Shown here one piece after another: positions 45,173-54,313 of a DNA stretch of 64,000 nt. The translations under genes were made by a program, and so were the position numbers. The stretch's first letter is position 1, and every line of letters begins with the position of its first letter. The DNA is from Bacteroidia bacterium (lineage in GTDB: Bacteria; Bacteroidota; Bacteroidia; Cytophagales; Cyclobacteriaceae), in contig JAUILA010000017.1 of assembly GCA_030432655.1 (NCBI GenBank), positions 1 through 64,000 of the forward strand. Direction: 5' to 3'. The notes beneath the pieces are model-generated. The model did not search any database. It was not told the DNA's origin and saw only the letters and a list, made by a program, of their open reading frames with translations.

Positions 45173-46228
45173 TCAGGTTCCAATAAGCATTCGGCTGTTC
45201 TTCCCGAACACTTTACGGACAACATGGATGATAAGGAGTGTGATTGTCACGGTCAATGCCAGCATGACTATATATAAAAGTAGTGAGAAAACCGGTTCCG
45301 GATTGATCAGCTTTCGATATGCTGTATCCAATGCTATTATCACATACAGGTGAATGAAATACAGTCCAAAACTGTAATCCCCAAGCAATTTCAACACGGG
45401 CATATTAATGTGCTGAATTTTATAGAAGAATTTCATCAGAATCAGACATAATAACATCATCCGTAGTTTGGGCGAATTAAACCCGAAATAAAGATCTGAG
45501 GCAGCGTCTGCTTCGGAATTGAGCCGGTAGACCGGTAAAATTTCCATGATTTCAAGTACGCCAAGTATCAGGTAGATAATTAAAAAGAACCAGGCGAGCC
45601 AATCCTTTCCCTCAGTAAAGAATTCCTTGTAACGGCTGACAAATATCCCGAAAATGTAAACAGGCAGAAAGTGAATCGCCGAATCAACAGAATTCGAAAA
45701 ATAACCAAAGCGGTAAGTAAATAATGTGGCAATGATAATCACCGGAAACAGAAATTTATAGAACCATGGCTTATCAATCGCGACGAATAGGGGAGAAATA
45801 ATATAAAACAAAATGATCATCGGGATAAACCAGAAAGGGCCAAGGTGTTTCCCTGTGGCTATCAGATAGGCCCCTTTAACCAGGGAGGAAGAGTCCATCA
45901 GAAAATCTGGTTCCCATGTGCCTGGCTCCAGAAACAACCGGTTGATAATGGCCGGAAGGGATACCAGAATATAGGGCAGTACGACAAACTTAAATTTCCT
46001 CTTCAGGTAAGGGAGATATTCAAATTTGTGACTAAGGTACTGAAACAAGAATCCTGCGATAAAAACAAACAAGACCGTTCCATTATCGAGCAGCGTGATA
46101 AGTAATTGCTTGCTGAAGTCGTCGTCTGCCCAGGGATAAACCATTCGCACATGGATGCCAAGAATGATCAGGATAGCGAATCCTCTGAAATAATGAATGT
46201 AATTCAGAAAACCTTTCTTGGTTGTCAT
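45173..46228 (-). CDS. Acyltransferase family 3 membrane protein
   Basis: The 351-residue protein from ATG 46228 (MTTKKGFLNYIHYFRG) has about ten helices and the family residues HYFRGFAILIILGIHVRM. This start gives a 4-base ATGA overlap with the upstream gene; an extension to 46267 is rejected for that reason. These enzymes move acetyl or other acyl groups across the membrane onto sugars. It ends the transcript that begins with the second GMC gene or further upstream, and probably acylates a surface glycan. Confidence 0.9.
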   Translation of the reverse strand: MTTKKGFLNYIHYFRGFAILIILGIHVRMVYPWADDDFSKQLLITLLDNGTVLFVFIAGFLFQYLSHKFEYLPYLKRKFKFVVLPYILVSLPAIINRLFLEPGTWEPDFLMDSSSLVKGAYLIATGKHLGPFWFIPMIILFYIISPLFVAIDKPWFYKFLFPVIIIATLFTYRFGYFSNSVDSAIHFLPVYIFGIFVSRYKEFFTEGKDWLAWFFLIIYLILGVLEIMEILPVYRLNSEADAASDLYFGFNSPKLRMMLLCLILMKFFYKIQHINMPVLKLLGDYSFGLYFIHLYVIIALDTAYRKLINPEPVFSLLLYIVMLALTVTITLLIIHVVRKVFGKNSRMLIGT

Positions 46229-46668
46229 GCTGCCGGATAATATAGATTGGAGAATGGATTGGAACAAGGCCTCTTGTATGGTTCGAAAAGTGCGATGTAG
46301 GTCACTGTCTTGCTTTCATCCATTTTATTAAGGAAGAAATCTGTAGATAGAAGAAAGTCATTTACAAAAAATGTGCAATAGGCATCATAGCGTCCCCGAC
46401 CAGGTATTGGTATCAGCGGATTTTCAAAAAAGTGATAAATACGAACAAAAAGCTGCTTTTTCCAGTCGAAGCTTTTCTTTTCATAATAACCGGATGATGC
46501 CATATCCCTTGTAAAGGAATCCACGGCTGCATTCTCCAATTTCAGGAAAGAAAGCTGGGTCCGTAAAATTTTCCCTACCACTTTTTCAAAGGGAATGACC
46601 AGGATAGCCCCGCCGATAAAGACAACGGCCAAAGCCAGTAAACCTATGATAAATCTTCTCCTTGTCAT
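46225..46668 (-). CDS. Small membrane-anchored partner of a GMC oxidoreductase
   Basis: The 147-residue protein begins MTRRRFIIGLLALAVVFIGGAIL, an RRR-led anchor or Tat-like signal, followed by a soluble domain (FTRDMASSGYYEKKSF, then FVNDFLLSTDFF). It lies 3 bases downstream of the GMC gene. By position it is likely the export, anchor or maturation subunit, analogous to gluconate dehydrogenase subunit 3 but not obviously homologous. No domain was recognised with certainty. Confidence 0.6.
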   Translation of the reverse strand: MTRRRFIIGLLALAVVFIGGAILVIPFEKVVGKILRTQLSFLKLENAAVDSFTRDMASSGYYEKKSFDWKKQLFVRIYHFFENPLIPIPGRGRYDAYCTFFVNDFLLSTDFFLNKMDESKTVTYIALFEPYKRPCSNPFSNLYYPAA

Positions 46669-46671
46669 TCT

Positions 46672-48105
46672 CTATGTAAGGTAATGATTAGCAGCATAGA
46701 TTGAAAGAGCAGACAACGTGAGTGTAGGATTGGCCGGGGTTACCGTTGGAAATGAACTGCTGCCAAGGACCAGCACATTCCGGAAATCATGGTGAACAAG
46801 ATGTTTGTCTACTGTACCCTGGTCTTTTGTATTACTCATTCTGGCAGTTGAACAAATGTGATATTCTGTGGGCTGGGCAGAAGGATCAAGGTGCCAGTTT
46901 TCAATTGGCAGAAACGAAAAATACTTGTCAATAAGTCCTGGCAGAGAATCCAGGCCCTTTTGAATATACGGACTGTGATGGTCCTGGTAAATCACTTCCG
47001 GCTTTGCAGGGTCATCTGATCGTATTACTTTGTTCTTTTCCGACGGCAGATCTTCAAAAATGAACTTGAACAGGGATAACTGCCGCCATTTCCCACGTTC
47101 ATTCCGGATGATAGGGGTGTTAAAACTTTCAATCAGGCAGGCGGGTCTTTCTGATCGGTGGTTGCCATCGTACATCATAAAGCCATTAGCAGATATGATT
47201 GAGCTGGCGCCGAGGTTTTCCAGGCCGTCGTAGGTAAAATGACCAAAAATTCCTGTCTGTTCCGAGATGCCGGCTCCTGTCCAGGGATTATTATCTCCTG
47301 AATTGAGCAAGATATGCGCATTGAATAACGCGTTTGCACCCAGAACAATCGTTTCAGCCTTTACTGTCTTTTCCTGACCATTCTCCCGATAAATAACCCC
47401 GGTAGCCATTCCGCCGTTGGTTTCCAGTGAGAGGACCTGGCAGGAATACTGAAGGGTAACTCGCAGATCTTCATAAAGTGATATAAACCCGTTTTCTATG
47501 GTAAATTTAGCATCCACAGGGCACAGGTTACACACCGCACTGCTGCAGCAGGCGCCACGTCCATTCACCGGAATGGTAGACCTGGCGGTCGGCTGGGAAA
47601 TATATAATTCCCCGTATTCCTTCTGCAGTAGCTTGTCGACCGTACTCAACGCGCTTGGTGGGAGGGGGTAGGGGCTGCTCATTGGATAGGGGGTGTCAGA
47701 GGGACCTGAAATATCCATGATTTTTTCCGCCTTAACATAGTAATTTTCCAGCTCTTCGTATTGGACCGGCCAGTCTGTACCCACTCCATACACGGATTGC
47801 ATACGGAAATCATTTGGCATGAAGCGCGGCGTGCAACCCGTCCAGCAATTAGAACTACCGCCAAAATTTGGATCAAATACCCATGGTTTGTCTGCTTCGC
47901 TGATATAGGTTTGCCGTGGTTGGGTGATATCAATACTGATCTCACCGTTTTTATTTTGCAACCGTTTTTTGAGAGAATGCATCAATCCCCGTTCAAGAAC
48001 GAGTATTCGTTTGTTCTTCGAGGAAGGATGCTCCAGATATTCTTTGAGAAAAAATGAAGAAGAAAACCCGGTCCCTACCAGGACCAGGTCATACATATCT
48101 GCCAT
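46672..48105 (-). CDS. GMC family oxidoreductase with cysteine cluster
   Basis: The 477-residue protein has the FAD loop LVGTGFSSSFFLKEYL at the N-terminus and a GMC C-terminal domain with HICSTARM and NPTLTLSALS (catalytic His/Asn region). Cysteines 186, 187, 192 and 195 (CC-X4-C-X2-CP) match the spacing of the paired cysteines proposed to hold a [3Fe-4S] centre in bacterial FAD glucose and fructose dehydrogenases. It probably oxidises a hydroxyl on a sugar or glycan at the periplasmic face. It starts 3 bases after the large esterase gene and is followed by a membrane partner. Confidence 0.85.
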   Translation of the reverse strand: MADMYDLVLVGTGFSSSFFLKEYLEHPSSKNKRILVLERGLMHSLKKRLQNKNGEISIDITQPRQTYISEADKPWVFDPNFGGSSNCWTGCTPRFMPNDFRMQSVYGVGTDWPVQYEELENYYVKAEKIMDISGPSDTPYPMSSPYPLPPSALSTVDKLLQKEYGELYISQPTARSTIPVNGRGACCSSAVCNLCPVDAKFTIENGFISLYEDLRVTLQYSCQVLSLETNGGMATGVIYRENGQEKTVKAETIVLGANALFNAHILLNSGDNNPWTGAGISEQTGIFGHFTYDGLENLGASSIISANGFMMYDGNHRSERPACLIESFNTPIIRNERGKWRQLSLFKFIFEDLPSEKNKVIRSDDPAKPEVIYQDHHSPYIQKGLDSLPGLIDKYFSFLPIENWHLDPSAQPTEYHICSTARMSNTKDQGTVDKHLVHHDFRNVLVLGSSSFPTVTPANPTLTLSALSIYAANHYLT

Positions 48106-48108
48106 AAA

Positions 48109-51100
48109 TTATCGAATCACAACCCGTCGCTGGGTATTTGATGCTCCATCACTAATCTGGATAATGTATACCCCGGGAGGTACCTGGTATTCCAGGTCGA
48201 TCTTCAATCCATTCAGGAAAGAATTCGGATCAACTGCTTTCACCATATGAACCTTACCCATTACATCCAGTAACTGAACCTGAACAGATGGCCTGTCGGT
48301 AGGAACAAAACCACGTGCATTGATATTATTCTGATTTGTAGGGTTTGGATAGACGGTAAATTCTTCCAGGTTTTCCTGGTTGTATACGACCCGAATAATC
48401 CTTGAGTAATCAAACTTCCCGTCAAAATCAGTCTGTTTGATTCGGTAATATGCCAAATCAAGTGGTTCATCATCCAGGAACACATAATCGTGTCTGCTGT
48501 AAGTGGTTCCGGATCCTTCCACTCCTCCAATCGGCTTGAAATCATTAAGTCCAGTACCGCGCTCGATTGTAAAGAACGCGTTGTTTAGCTCGGAGGCGGT
48601 AGCCCAGGTAACCAGAACTCCCTCATCCGTAATCCGATGACTTACGTCAAGGAATTCAACAGGAAGTGGTGATTGCGTCTGAACAGTTATACCATTAGAA
48701 TTTGCAGACCTGTTCCCGGATGGGTCGACCGCATATACAATCAGATCATAGGTTTCCAGCGGAGTCAGGCCGGTTACCGTCAATCCGGTATTGCTGGTTG
48801 TACCCAGAACAATATTCTCTGTTTTACCTCCGGCTCCACCTGTCACTTCTTCCACCACGTAGTGATCTACGGAAACGTTATCCGTTGAAGCCTCCCAAAC
48901 AACTGTAATCTGTGTTTCTGTAACGGCTATATTACTGAAGTTCTGTGGAATCGTCGGCGGCTCCAGGTCTCCGGCAGTAGTTGCTCCATCTGTATTCGAG
49001 AACGAAGATACACCTGCTGAAGTACTTGCTCTAACCCGGTAATTATATTGTGTATCAGCTTTCAGGTCCGGATCAGTGATGGCCACCTGCTGCTGGTTTG
49101 TAGTAATAGCAATTTGGTAAGCACCTCCATTTTCTGAACGGAATACCTCAAAGTATGGGATGGACTGAGTATTCACTTTGTTCCAGATGGTCTGGAAGAT
49201 ATAGTCATGTCCTGCATCATTCACATGAACCCCATCGGAGTTGTACTGAGCTTTAATATTACCATTTGCATCAGCCAGTTCATCGTAGATATTGATAGCG
49301 TAAGAGCTGAAATCCTGGATGATCCTGTCCTTTTCAGTTTCAAGAAGGTCCCTGTCAGACTGATCAGGGAAATTCCTTGGCTGGGTCGTTGTAAAGTATA
49401 TTGGAATTCCCGCCGCGTCAGCTGCTGACTTAATCGTCTGGAAATTATCCATTGTTTCGTTTTCCAGATCGAAATCACCGGCCCTGTCATTGCTCGGTAA
49501 ATTCACAATAATAATATCAGGACTTTGTGCAATGGCTGCTGTTATATTTCTTCCCGGATCTGGATTAGGCCGGTTTCCGGGTGTGCTGGTTCCTGTAGGC
49601 AGCAAATTATACGTGGTATATCCATTGAGAGCTAGATTACTGATCGAATTCGGTCCCGAGATACCTGTCAGTGCTGCGGTAAACTTTTCTACCCAGGAAT
49701 TCCCTGCGGTTGCTCCAACACCGGCAGCCGTAGACGACCCTAACACTACCACATGTACCTGGTCCATAGGATGATCCCAGGACAGATCTATGTCGTACGT
49801 ATTAGCTGTGGCCACCAGGTTGGTCGGATTGTCCGGCAATTCAGGAGGAGTGGCCGTCGTGGTGGTGAGGAAACTATTGGGTATTGAGCTCCAGTTTCCC
49901 TGCCCGGGAGGTCTCCATGAAACACTGAGAGAATTGCCGCCGGTCCGCTCGAAAAACTTCACAGTAATCGGATAATTGCCGGGGGCTGGGAAGTTATATG
50001 AACCACTTGCGTTCCGGCTTCCATGCAGGCCGTCATTGTCGACAACCATGGTATTACCGATCCAGAGCGAACTACCGTCATCTGAATTAGTTCTGAAATC
50101 ATACGTGCCAGCCTGGTCTATCCGGATTTCACCAAAGAAATCATAGGCGAAATAGTCAGGGAAATCATGTTCAGGAATGGAATTGATTGAAAAGTTATCA
50201 ATTGGCCCCTGGTCGGATGCAGGGTGGAATGAGTATTCTGCAATAACATCCCAGATGGCACCCTGGTAATAGTAGTAATATAATCCGTTAAGCGCCGTGA
50301 AAACAGAAGCCGTCTGACTTTTTCCTGACTCCAGGTTATTGATATCCCTTGCTTTAACATAGAAGCTGTAGGATTCATTTTCTGCAAGGCCGGGAACCAC
50401 ATAAGAAGTATCCTGTGTGCTTCCGATCAGGACATTATTCCCGTTATACAAGTCATAGGTAATGGCAGTTCCGTCCACCACCGGATTCCACGTGAACACG
50501 GCAGAATCCAGGTGAACCCTGTACGTTTCGTCATACATCGTCACAGGCTCGTCTGATCTTGGGAATGGCCTGGGGTTCATCCGTATTTCCTCAATGCCGA
50601 AACGGGCAAACGAGAAGTTTGTTGGAATGGTTGGCGGCGTATTATCAGCCGGCATGACCACTTCCACGGTTGCCTCATCTGAAGCACCATTTTCGTTAAA
50701 CGCGCGAATTTTATAGAATATAGACTGTCCCGCAGGCAATCCGCTGTCTTCAAACGTTATTTTGTTCTCTTCGTAATTTCCAAGCCAGGTATAATTGTTT
50801 CCGCCGTCAAGGCTTCTGTAAATTTCGTAGCCAATCTCATCCGTAGCATTGTCCTGCCACCAGGAGGTGGTTGTGCTGGTACTGGTGGAAATAGACTGAA
50901 GATTAGAAGGCGCAGCAGGTTCTCCTCCTCCGGTCGGTTCCCGATTTACATAAATCGGATCAGATATGAGACTTGTACAGAAATTGTCGTCATACTGGAC
51001 AGTGTAAACTCCTTCGCCCGTTGCATTCAGCGTAATGGAGAAAAGATTGTCACCGGTAGCATACTGAACACCATTCCGGTACCATACATAGTTCTCGGCA

Positions 51101-52581
51101 TCAGTTTTATCTGCCGTAAGAGTAAGTGATGTATTGTTATTCAGACCGAACAAAACCCAGGATCCGTTGGTGGTGATTTCCGGCTTGGGCCGGTCACGGT
51201 GGATCAGGTCAAACGGCTCGGACCACTGCGACCACTCAGGATCCGGTGTTATGCCATCTCCGGCATCCCTCTGGATCCGGACACGGTACAAACCAGCTTC
51301 GGTCGCATCTATTTCATGCGGACGACCTGTAATGGCTGTGTAGGGAGACCAGTTGGAACCGCCGTCTGTGGATTGCTCCCATTCGTAATCAAGAAATCCA
51401 CCTGTGACACCCAGTCGCTGGACCGAACCTTCACATATAAAGTTTATTCCGTAATAAGAGTGTATTTTCAGCTTGGAATTCTGTAGGAACCAGGAGAAGA
51501 AATCAGGTTCCCGGTAGGCCCGGGTCCATGTGTTATGGCCTGTATTCGCATATTTCGTATAGCGTACTGATCCGCCGGCATCTATTACCTGCTGAATCCT
51601 GAATTCCGTACTTGCCGGGGTCGGACGGGTATCATTTTCCCCCTGGAACTGCCAGATGGGAACATGAACAATTGATTCTTCGATCGGATATGGCGTGGGA
51701 ATGCTGCCATTATAGCCATAGGATGCAGCATATCCGGAAACGTCTGTACCGGACATAGGCGCCATGGCGGCAATCAGGTCAGGCCGTTCATAAGCCAATA
51801 GGTATGTACCTTGTCCACCGTTAGAAAGTCCGTGAATGTATATCCGGTACGGGTCAATTGGGTATTTCCGGATGAGCGTTTCAATCATACGTACCACGTA
51901 GTGTACGTTGTAACTCGGGTAAAAACCCCAGCCATTGGAACCTTGCGGAAACAAGACAAACCCCGGCCAGTGCTGTGTGCTGGTGGCATTCCGGTTTATG
52001 GCATCCAGGTGCTCACGACCGCCATGGTAAACGTTGTGGTCATTACTGTATTTTCGCGGATCATCATCATCCAGACAGTTACCACGGCATGTGCCGGTTT
52101 CTCCCACACCATGCATCATTATGACCAGAGGATATTTCTCTGTACCTGATGGATTATCCAAATATTCGTGCGGAAGTGCCATCCGCGCATTCAGCGAGGT
52201 CCAGAAGTTGAATCCCCAGGGATTTCTGGGAAGGAACTCAACATCCGAAGGTTGGTCAATGGTTGCCAGGGCGCCTGACCGGAAAAGAGACAAATCAATG
52301 TATCCGGTATTCCTACCGAAAGACGTGTAGTTCCCGCTATTACCCCAGTTGGTCATAGCTCCTCCGATATCCTCTCCGTAGAAAGTGCCCAGATAGAGCG
52401 AATCGGTGTAAAAATCCGGGGAACCACTGCCGTCCTGACGGAACGAAATCGTACCTTCATGTACAGTATACCAGAAATTGTAAGGAGTACCGTTGATATA
52501 ATCCGTCCGGTAAATCTGCCCAAAACCATCGATGGAAATGGTAAGGAGCAGTAAAACAATTAGTTGTATAATTCTTTTCAT
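48109..52581 (-). CDS. Large secreted multidomain esterase with PA14, SGNH and fn3 modules and T9SS type A sorting domain
   Basis: The 1490-residue protein has a signal peptide (1-22) and an alpha/beta-hydrolase domain (about 149-357) with YPLVIMMHGVGE and the nucleophile Ser253 in HGLSNGG. Ig-like and fn3 regions follow to about 750, then a PA14-like domain (about 766-905). An fn3 strand pair (LSWDHPMDQ) is interrupted by an SGNH hydrolase (about 940-1140) with GSSTAAG, NLPSND and SDGVHVNDAGH. The fn3 resumes at IPYFEVFRSENGG, another fn3 follows, and the tail (about 1415-1490, with YPNP) is a type A T9SS signal. Predicted activity is deacylation or ester cleavage on a polysaccharide outside the cell. 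Confidence 0.88.
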   Translation of the reverse strand: MKRIIQLIVLLLLTISIDGFGQIYRTDYINGTPYNFWYTVHEGTISFRQDGSGSPDFYTDSLYLGTFYGEDIGGAMTNWGNSGNYTSFGRNTGYIDLSLFRSGALATIDQPSDVEFLPRNPWGFNFWTSLNARMALPHEYLDNPSGTEKYPLVIMMHGVGETGTCRGNCLDDDDPRKYSNDHNVYHGGREHLDAINRNATSTQHWPGFVLFPQGSNGWGFYPSYNVHYVVRMIETLIRKYPIDPYRIYIHGLSNGGQGTYLLAYERPDLIAAMAPMSGTDVSGYAASYGYNGSIPTPYPIEESIVHVPIWQFQGENDTRPTPASTEFRIQQVIDAGGSVRYTKYANTGHNTWTRAYREPDFFSWFLQNSKLKIHSYYGINFICEGSVQRLGVTGGFLDYEWEQSTDGGSNWSPYTAITGRPHEIDATEAGLYRVRIQRDAGDGITPDPEWSQWSEPFDLIHRDRPKPEITTNGSWVLFGLNNNTSLTLTADKTDAENYVWYRNGVQYATGDNLFSITLNATGEGVYTVQYDDNFCTSLISDPIYVNREPTGGGEPAAPSNLQSISTSTSTTTSWWQDNATDEIGYEIYRSLDGGNNYTWLGNYEENKITFEDSGLPAGQSIFYKIRAFNENGASDEATVEVVMPADNTPPTIPTNFSFARFGIEEIRMNPRPFPRSDEPVTMYDETYRVHLDSAVFTWNPVVDGTAITYDLYNGNNVLIGSTQDTSYVVPGLAENESYSFYVKARDINNLESGKSQTASVFTALNGLYYYYYQGAIWDVIAEYSFHPASDQGPIDNFSINSIPEHDFPDYFAYDFFGEIRIDQAGTYDFRTNSDDGSSLWIGNTMVVDNDGLHGSRNASGSYNFPAPGNYPITVKFFERTGGNSLSVSWRPPGQGNWSSIPNSFLTTTTATPPELPDNPTNLVATANTYDIDLSWDHPMDQVHVVVLGSSTAAGVGATAGNSWVEKFTAALTGISGPNSISNLALNGYTTYNLLPTGTSTPGNRPNPDPGRNITAAIAQSPDIIIVNLPSNDRAGDFDLENETMDNFQTIKSAADAAGIPIYFTTTQPRNFPDQSDRDLLETEKDRIIQDFSSYAINIYDELADANGNIKAQYNSDGVHVNDAGHDYIFQTIWNKVNTQSIPYFEVFRSENGGAYQIAITTNQQQVAITDPDLKADTQYNYRVRASTSAGVSSFSNTDGATTAGDLEPPTIPQNFSNIAVTETQITVVWEASTDNVSVDHYVVEEVTGGAGGKTENIVLGTTSNTGLTVTGLTPLETYDLIVYAVDPSGNRSANSNGITVQTQSPLPVEFLDVSHRITDEGVLVTWATASELNNAFFTIERGTGLNDFKPIGGVEGSGTTYSRHDYVFLDDEPLDLAYYRIKQTDFDGKFDYSRIIRVVYNQENLEEFTVYPNPTNQNNINARGFVPTDRPSVQVQLLDVMGKVHMVKAVDPNSFLNGLKIDLEYQVPPGVYIIQISDGASNTQRRVVIR

Positions 52582-52869
52582 ATCGAGAAGCTTCGTGTCT
52601 TATATACGACTAAGGCGGCAGAGGTAAACTTATTCATGTAATAATTTTCCAATTTACGAACAAAAAAAGGATTTTCAATGAATTTCAAAGGCTCTCCGAA
52701 GGCATATTTTGGCGCTTCGGAGATAATTAAAATTATATAATGGTATTATTATATAATTTGTTAAATCAATGTTAATTGTAGGTTACAAAAACTGTGTACA
52801 CAGTAGGATAAACAATAAAAAAGCCGGTCTGAGTTCCTCAAACCGGCTATTCATTTTTTTGTGTAATTA
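52582..52869. other. Intergenic regulatory region with three inverted repeats and a terminator
   Basis: This 288-base gap upstream of the large esterase gene has no coding frame. It holds a 9-bp hairpin (52693-52701/52715-52723), a 12-bp AT-rich perfect inverted repeat (52730-52741/52748-52759), a perfect 14-base palindrome ACTGTGTACACAGT (52791-52804) and the terminator at 52822-52848. The promoter of the minus-strand esterase gene should lie here, and the palindromes may bind a regulator. Confidence 0.6.
52822..52860 (-). terminator. Terminator after the PorP/SprF gene
   Basis: AGCCGGT pairs with ACCGGCT (52822-52828/52842-52848), extended inward by TGAG/CTCA. A-rich sequence on the left gives a T-run on the minus strand, and T-rich sequence on the right could also serve plus-strand transcripts. 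It separates the PorP/PKD operon from the esterase gene downstream. Confidence 0.78.
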
Positions 52870-54309
52870 TTATCTTATTTCAAGAATCCATGCCTCCGGG
52901 AAGTACAGAATATCCTTCTTGCGGATAACATCCCTCTGGGCATGTAAGTATTTTGCTTCAACCGACTTATTTATATACACATAATTGAAATTAGTGGAAT
53001 TATCATATGCCACTTCTGCCCGGTATCCCAGGTTTGATACGGCCGACTGGTACCTGATGGCATTTTCAGATTTAACAAAGGCACCGACTACCAGGTAGCA
53101 TCCCTTAGGTAAAGAACTGACCTCCCTGGATTCATCCACTTCCAGCCATTCAACTTCTGTCTTGTCAGCTGCTGCCAGCTCTTCCATTTCCGGATCCGGT
53201 TCGTGGCGCGCCATTTCCGAAGCAGGCGCCGAGGGTGCCGGCCGGTCGCTGACAGTCTCTGCAACAGCAACAGGCGCGGAGGTGGTCACGGTCCGCTTTC
53301 CATCCGGATTTGAGGTGACTACTTTTTCCTCGCTGGCTTCAGCAGGTTTTTCAACAGGGGCTTCTGAAGCTAATTTCGTTTGTTTAGGGGCAACAGCCTG
53401 AGAAGTAATGATCTGACGTTGTTTTCTTCGTTTATTTTGCTTCCCGAAGGTATAGGAAATCTGGAATTCATGCGAACCATTGCCAAGCCCGGTAGACTGT
53501 TCCGGGGCGAATTCATAACTATAGCCAACCTGGAAAGAATTAAGAACATTTAATCCCAGATAGGCAATGGCCCCATAATCCTGCCGGTATCCGGCACCGC
53601 CCCATAAGAGTTCTTTATAATAGAGAATCCCGACAGCCTCCGCCTGGTTTTCACCATACTTGTCAATCCTGTATAATCCCATAGGTTCAAACTGCAATAC
53701 AGGGCTCAATGGAATTTTATAACTGGCATGGACAATGGATTGCTTGGTTGCCTCCAGACCGAGGTCTTCAAAATCTTTCTCATTCAGGATATCCGTATCC
53801 ATCAGTTGTGGAAGGGAAAATCCGAATGAAGCACGCCCCATGGTAACGGCGGTACCGAATCTTCCATTGAAATAGAAGCTTCTGTCCTGCGCATTCATTA
53901 TGGCCTGATCGGTTCCTTCAAAATCGATCATGTTTCGGCCTACCCCCAGGCTCAGCCCGAAGGTCAGGAAGTTTTTACCCGCATTATCAAAATAGATCGT
54001 GTAAGCACCATTAAATTTTGCCTCATACGTTTTGAGTACACTGGAGTGCCGGTCACTGTATAATTCTCCGCCAAGAGAAATACGCTCCGTCACAGGTACC
54101 TGGATGATCGCCGATGTTGTTACCGGCGCATCCCTGATGCCTGACCACTGTACCCGGTGATTCAGCATAATGCTGCTCACTCCTGACACCCCGGTATAGG
54201 CCGGGTTGATCAGTACGGGTTGTGAATAATACTGATTATAAGGTGTTCGCTGCTGAGCAGCTGCCAATACAGACCATAGACAAAAAAATACGATGAACAG
54301 TTTTTTCAT
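52870..54309 (-). CDS. PorP/SprF-family T9SS outer-membrane protein with C-terminal SPOR-like domain
   Basis: The 479-residue protein has a signal peptide (about 1-18) and a PorP/SprF barrel-like domain (about 20-295) that opens QQRTPYNQYYSQPVLINPAYTG, the family signature. A disordered Ala/Pro/Glu linker follows (about 300-400). The final 80 residues (CYLVVGAFVKSENAIRYQSA, then VYINKSVE) resemble a SPOR domain, which usually binds denuded peptidoglycan. The gene starts 4 bases after the PKD-repeat protein gene, the known arrangement in which an SprF-like partner serves a type B T9SS substrate. The fusion may anchor the complex to the cell wall. Confidence 0.88.
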   Translation of the reverse strand: MKKLFIVFFCLWSVLAAAQQRTPYNQYYSQPVLINPAYTGVSGVSSIMLNHRVQWSGIRDAPVTTSAIIQVPVTERISLGGELYSDRHSSVLKTYEAKFNGAYTIYFDNAGKNFLTFGLSLGVGRNMIDFEGTDQAIMNAQDRSFYFNGRFGTAVTMGRASFGFSLPQLMDTDILNEKDFEDLGLEATKQSIVHASYKIPLSPVLQFEPMGLYRIDKYGENQAEAVGILYYKELLWGGAGYRQDYGAIAYLGLNVLNSFQVGYSYEFAPEQSTGLGNGSHEFQISYTFGKQNKRRKQRQIITSQAVAPKQTKLASEAPVEKPAEASEEKVVTSNPDGKRTVTTSAPVAVAETVSDRPAPSAPASEMARHEPDPEMEELAAADKTEVEWLEVDESREVSSLPKGCYLVVGAFVKSENAIRYQSAVSNLGYRAEVAYDNSTNFNYVYINKSVEAKYLHAQRDVIRKKDILYFPEAWILEIR

Positions 54310-54313
54310 AAGT

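Noticed and set aside
45173-45353. Plus-strand open frame continuing past the HAD phosphatase
   Set aside because: It is antisense to the acyltransferase gene and has no family features.
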